From a bacterium (GTDB taxonomy: Bacteria > Spirochaetota > JAHITG01), in the NCBI GenBank assembly GCA_028711675.1, contig JAQTRT010000201.1, forward strand, positions 1-5,843: a stretch of 5,843 nucleotides of DNA, written 5' to 3'. The position numbers and the translations under genes are program-made. Positions 4,371 to 5,843 of the stretch are shown here, piece by piece. A model generated the notes under the pieces. The model did not search any database. It was not told where the DNA came from and worked only from the letters and a program-made list of their open reading frames with translations. The stretch's first letter is position 1; every line of letters begins with the position of its first letter.

Positions 4371-5843
4371 TTACCGGGCTTCCATCACGACAAGGGTGAT
4401 ATCGTCATACTGAGGGTAGTTCCCCATAAAGGCATATACTTCGCTCTTGATGCTGTCCATGATTTCATGCACTGGCTTTTTACTGTGTTTTTTGAATATG
4501 ACTTTCAGCTGTTCCAATCCGAAACGATCCTTGTTTTCGTTGTGTGCTTCGGTCACGCCATCCGTATAGAGAAGAATTTTATCCCCCCGGTTCAACTTTA
4601 TCCTCTTTTCCTCCAGAATCTTTTCGATGTCCGGGAAAACCCCCAGGATGACGCCCCCTGAAGGAATGGCCTCGATCTCTTCTGTTTTATCTTTATAAAC
4701 AAGGATATGCTCGTGGCCTGCCGAGGAATAATGTATTATTGATTCTTCTGAATCCCAGATCAGATAAAGCATGCTCATGAATTTTTCGCCTTCTATATGC
4801 TGGTTCAGGATCTCATTTATCTTCAACAGGATCTGTTTGGGCGATCTTTCCAGTTTAACGAAGATATGGATGGCGGTTTTCACCATAGCCATGAGAAGCC
4901 CGGCTCCAACCCCTTTCCCGGATACATCGCCGATAACGATCCCCAGCTTATCCTTTTCCGGCAGGGATATAAAATCATAATAATCCCCTCCGATCTCCTT
5001 GGCCGGTACCATGATACCGCATAATTCCAGATTTTTCATCTCCGGAACTTTTTTAGGCAGCAGGTTCATTTGAATGGTTTTTCCCAATTCAAGTTCCTGT
5101 TTTAATCTTTCCTGTTCCACCAGGTTCTTTATCAGGTAAGCATTCTCAATGGACACGGAAGCCTGGACGGCAAAGGATTTCATCAGTTCCAGTTCTTCAT
5201 CCCCGAACGTACCGCTGGCCAGTCTGTTATCCAGGTAAATAATGCCAAGCGGTTTCTCTCTTGTCCTTAAAGGAACGACAATGATTTCCTTGATCTTATG
5301 GGATTTTAATTCGCTGGAAACGAGCGTGTCCGGTTCTTGTTCGAAATTGACCATCACAGCTTCCTGGGTTCCCTGAATTTTATGGATAAGTTCCAGGCTT
5401 ATCCGGTAATTCTCGTAGGAAAAAGCCTGCTGCCTCATCTCTTTATCCAGTCCTTTGAATAATCTTAAAGATAAAGCAGTTTCATTTTCATTGTATAAGA
5501 ATAAAAAGCCCCTCTCTGCTCCTGTTACCTTAAGGGAATAATCCAGTATCTTGTCCAAAAGCTCGTTTAAATTGAATTCTGAACCAATGGCTCTTGTGAC
5601 AGAAAGGAGGGATTCCAAATGTCTTCTTTGCGTGAGAGCTTCACGGGAATCAATGGCTTCTCCCGATGTGCTGAGGTTCTTCAGAAGTTTATCCGCACGG
5701 GTAAGGTCAAGCTTGGCACCGCTCTGGATAAATAATTCCTTTGCTTCCAGAAGCATAGTATGGACATTATTGTCTGAAAAACCTTCTTTTATTAAAAAGG
5801 AGGCTTTTTGCATCAAAAGATGACCCAGCCGGTACTTGTCTTC
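4371..5843 (-). CDS. GAF-SpoIIE (RsbU-like) protein phosphatase with TPR-like N-terminal region, 5'-partial
   Basis: The frame stays open to the right edge (codons before the TTG at 5814-5816 read E-D-K-Y-R-L-G-H-L), and no ribosome binding site precedes the TTG or the adjacent ATG (5811-5813), so the start lies outside the window. Residues are counted from that TTG. Residues 1-48 look like the end of a TPR or helical-repeat array (LLEAKELFIQSGAKLDLTRADKLL). Residues about 65-230 are a GAF sensor domain (GAERGFLFLY, VVPLRTREKPLGIIYLDN), about 221-250 a signalling helix or coiled coil, and about 255-480 the SpoIIE/PP2C domain. The metal-binding acids are intact: GGDYYDF (276-282), GDVSGKGVGAGLL (296-308), YTDGVTEA (417-424) and DDITLVV (471-477). 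Such enzymes dephosphorylate Ser/Thr-phosphorylated anti-anti-sigma proteins in partner-switching pathways. In larger relatives the TPR region follows a Ser/Thr kinase and AAA ATPase, which may lie beyond the edge. It is convergent with the upstream gene, with 20 bases between the stops. Confidence 0.93.
   Translation of the reverse strand, partial: EDKYRLGHLLMQKASFLIKEGFSDNNVHTMLLEAKELFIQSGAKLDLTRADKLLKNLSTSGEAIDSREALTQRRHLESLLSVTRAIGSEFNLNELLDKILDYSLKVTGAERGFLFLYNENETALSLRLFKGLDKEMRQQAFSYENYRISLELIHKIQGTQEAVMVNFEQEPDTLVSSELKSHKIKEIIVVPLRTREKPLGIIYLDNRLASGTFGDEELELMKSFAVQASVSIENAYLIKNLVEQERLKQELELGKTIQMNLLPKKVPEMKNLELCGIMVPAKEIGGDYYDFISLPEKDKLGIVIGDVSGKGVGAGLLMAMVKTAIHIFVKLERSPKQILLKINEILNQHIEGEKFMSMLYLIWDSEESIIHYSSAGHEHILVYKDKTEEIEAIPSGGVILGVFPDIEKILEEKRIKLNRGDKILLYTDGVTEAHNENKDRFGLEQLKVIFKKHSKKPVHEIMDSIKSEVYAFMGNYPQYDDITLVVMEAR

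Noticed and set aside
4335..4380. Bidirectional terminator between the convergent genes
   Set aside because: AGCCC(C)GG can pair with CCGGGCT around a small GAAG-TGTT-CTTC hairpin, but the structure overlaps coding sequence, is weak and has no U run on either strand.
1..5843. CRISPR array, tRNA or rRNA gene, insertion sequence or attachment site
   Set aside because: No regularly spaced repeats, no cloverleaf or rRNA-like segments, and no transposase or terminal inverted repeats were found on reading both strands.

Overview
The window looks like chromosomal DNA from a Gram-negative-type bacterium of moderate GC. No gene in it fixes the phylum. A signal-peptide-bearing, possibly outer-membrane protein, a large GAF/SpoIIE signalling protein with a TPR-like N-terminal part, and a LexA operator close to the type I recall for myxobacteria together suggest a spirochaete-like or deltaproteobacterium-like lineage, perhaps uncultured. 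This placement is inference only.

Layout: (1) 1-551, plus strand: the 3' end of a TPR protein whose C-terminal half resembles the Mrr restriction-endonuclease fold but lacks the usual catalytic residues. (2) 565-1419: an unrecognised secreted or outer-membrane beta-rich protein, 13 bases downstream and probably co-transcribed. (3) 1420-1644: an AT-rich intergenic region with a good sigma-70-type promoter whose -10 box is overlapped by a CTGT-N8-TCAG SOS operator. (4) 1645-2262: lexA, complete and with all self-cleavage residues. (5) 2263-2391: a structured spacer with several inverted repeats and an imperfect direct repeat that includes the next ribosome binding site. (6) 2392-3234: a DUF72 (YecE-like) TIM-barrel protein. 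(7) 3295-4350: a Y-family DNA polymerase homologue (DinB/ImuB type) that appears to have lost catalytic carboxylates. (8) 4371-5843, minus strand: the C-terminal part of a multi-domain signalling protein (TPR-like, GAF, coiled coil, SpoIIE/RsbU phosphatase) that runs off the right edge.

The most interesting part is 1523-4350. An apparently autoregulated lexA is followed on the same strand by a DUF72 protein and a probably inactive Y-family polymerase. This recalls the lexA-imuA-imuB-dnaE2 mutagenesis cassettes, but with DUF72 between the repressor and the ImuB-like protein and no imuA or dnaE2 in view. It may be a variant SOS mutasome or DNA-repair operon in which DUF72 has a role. The two flanking units (TPR/Mrr-like plus secreted protein, and the convergent phosphatase) show no evident link to it.
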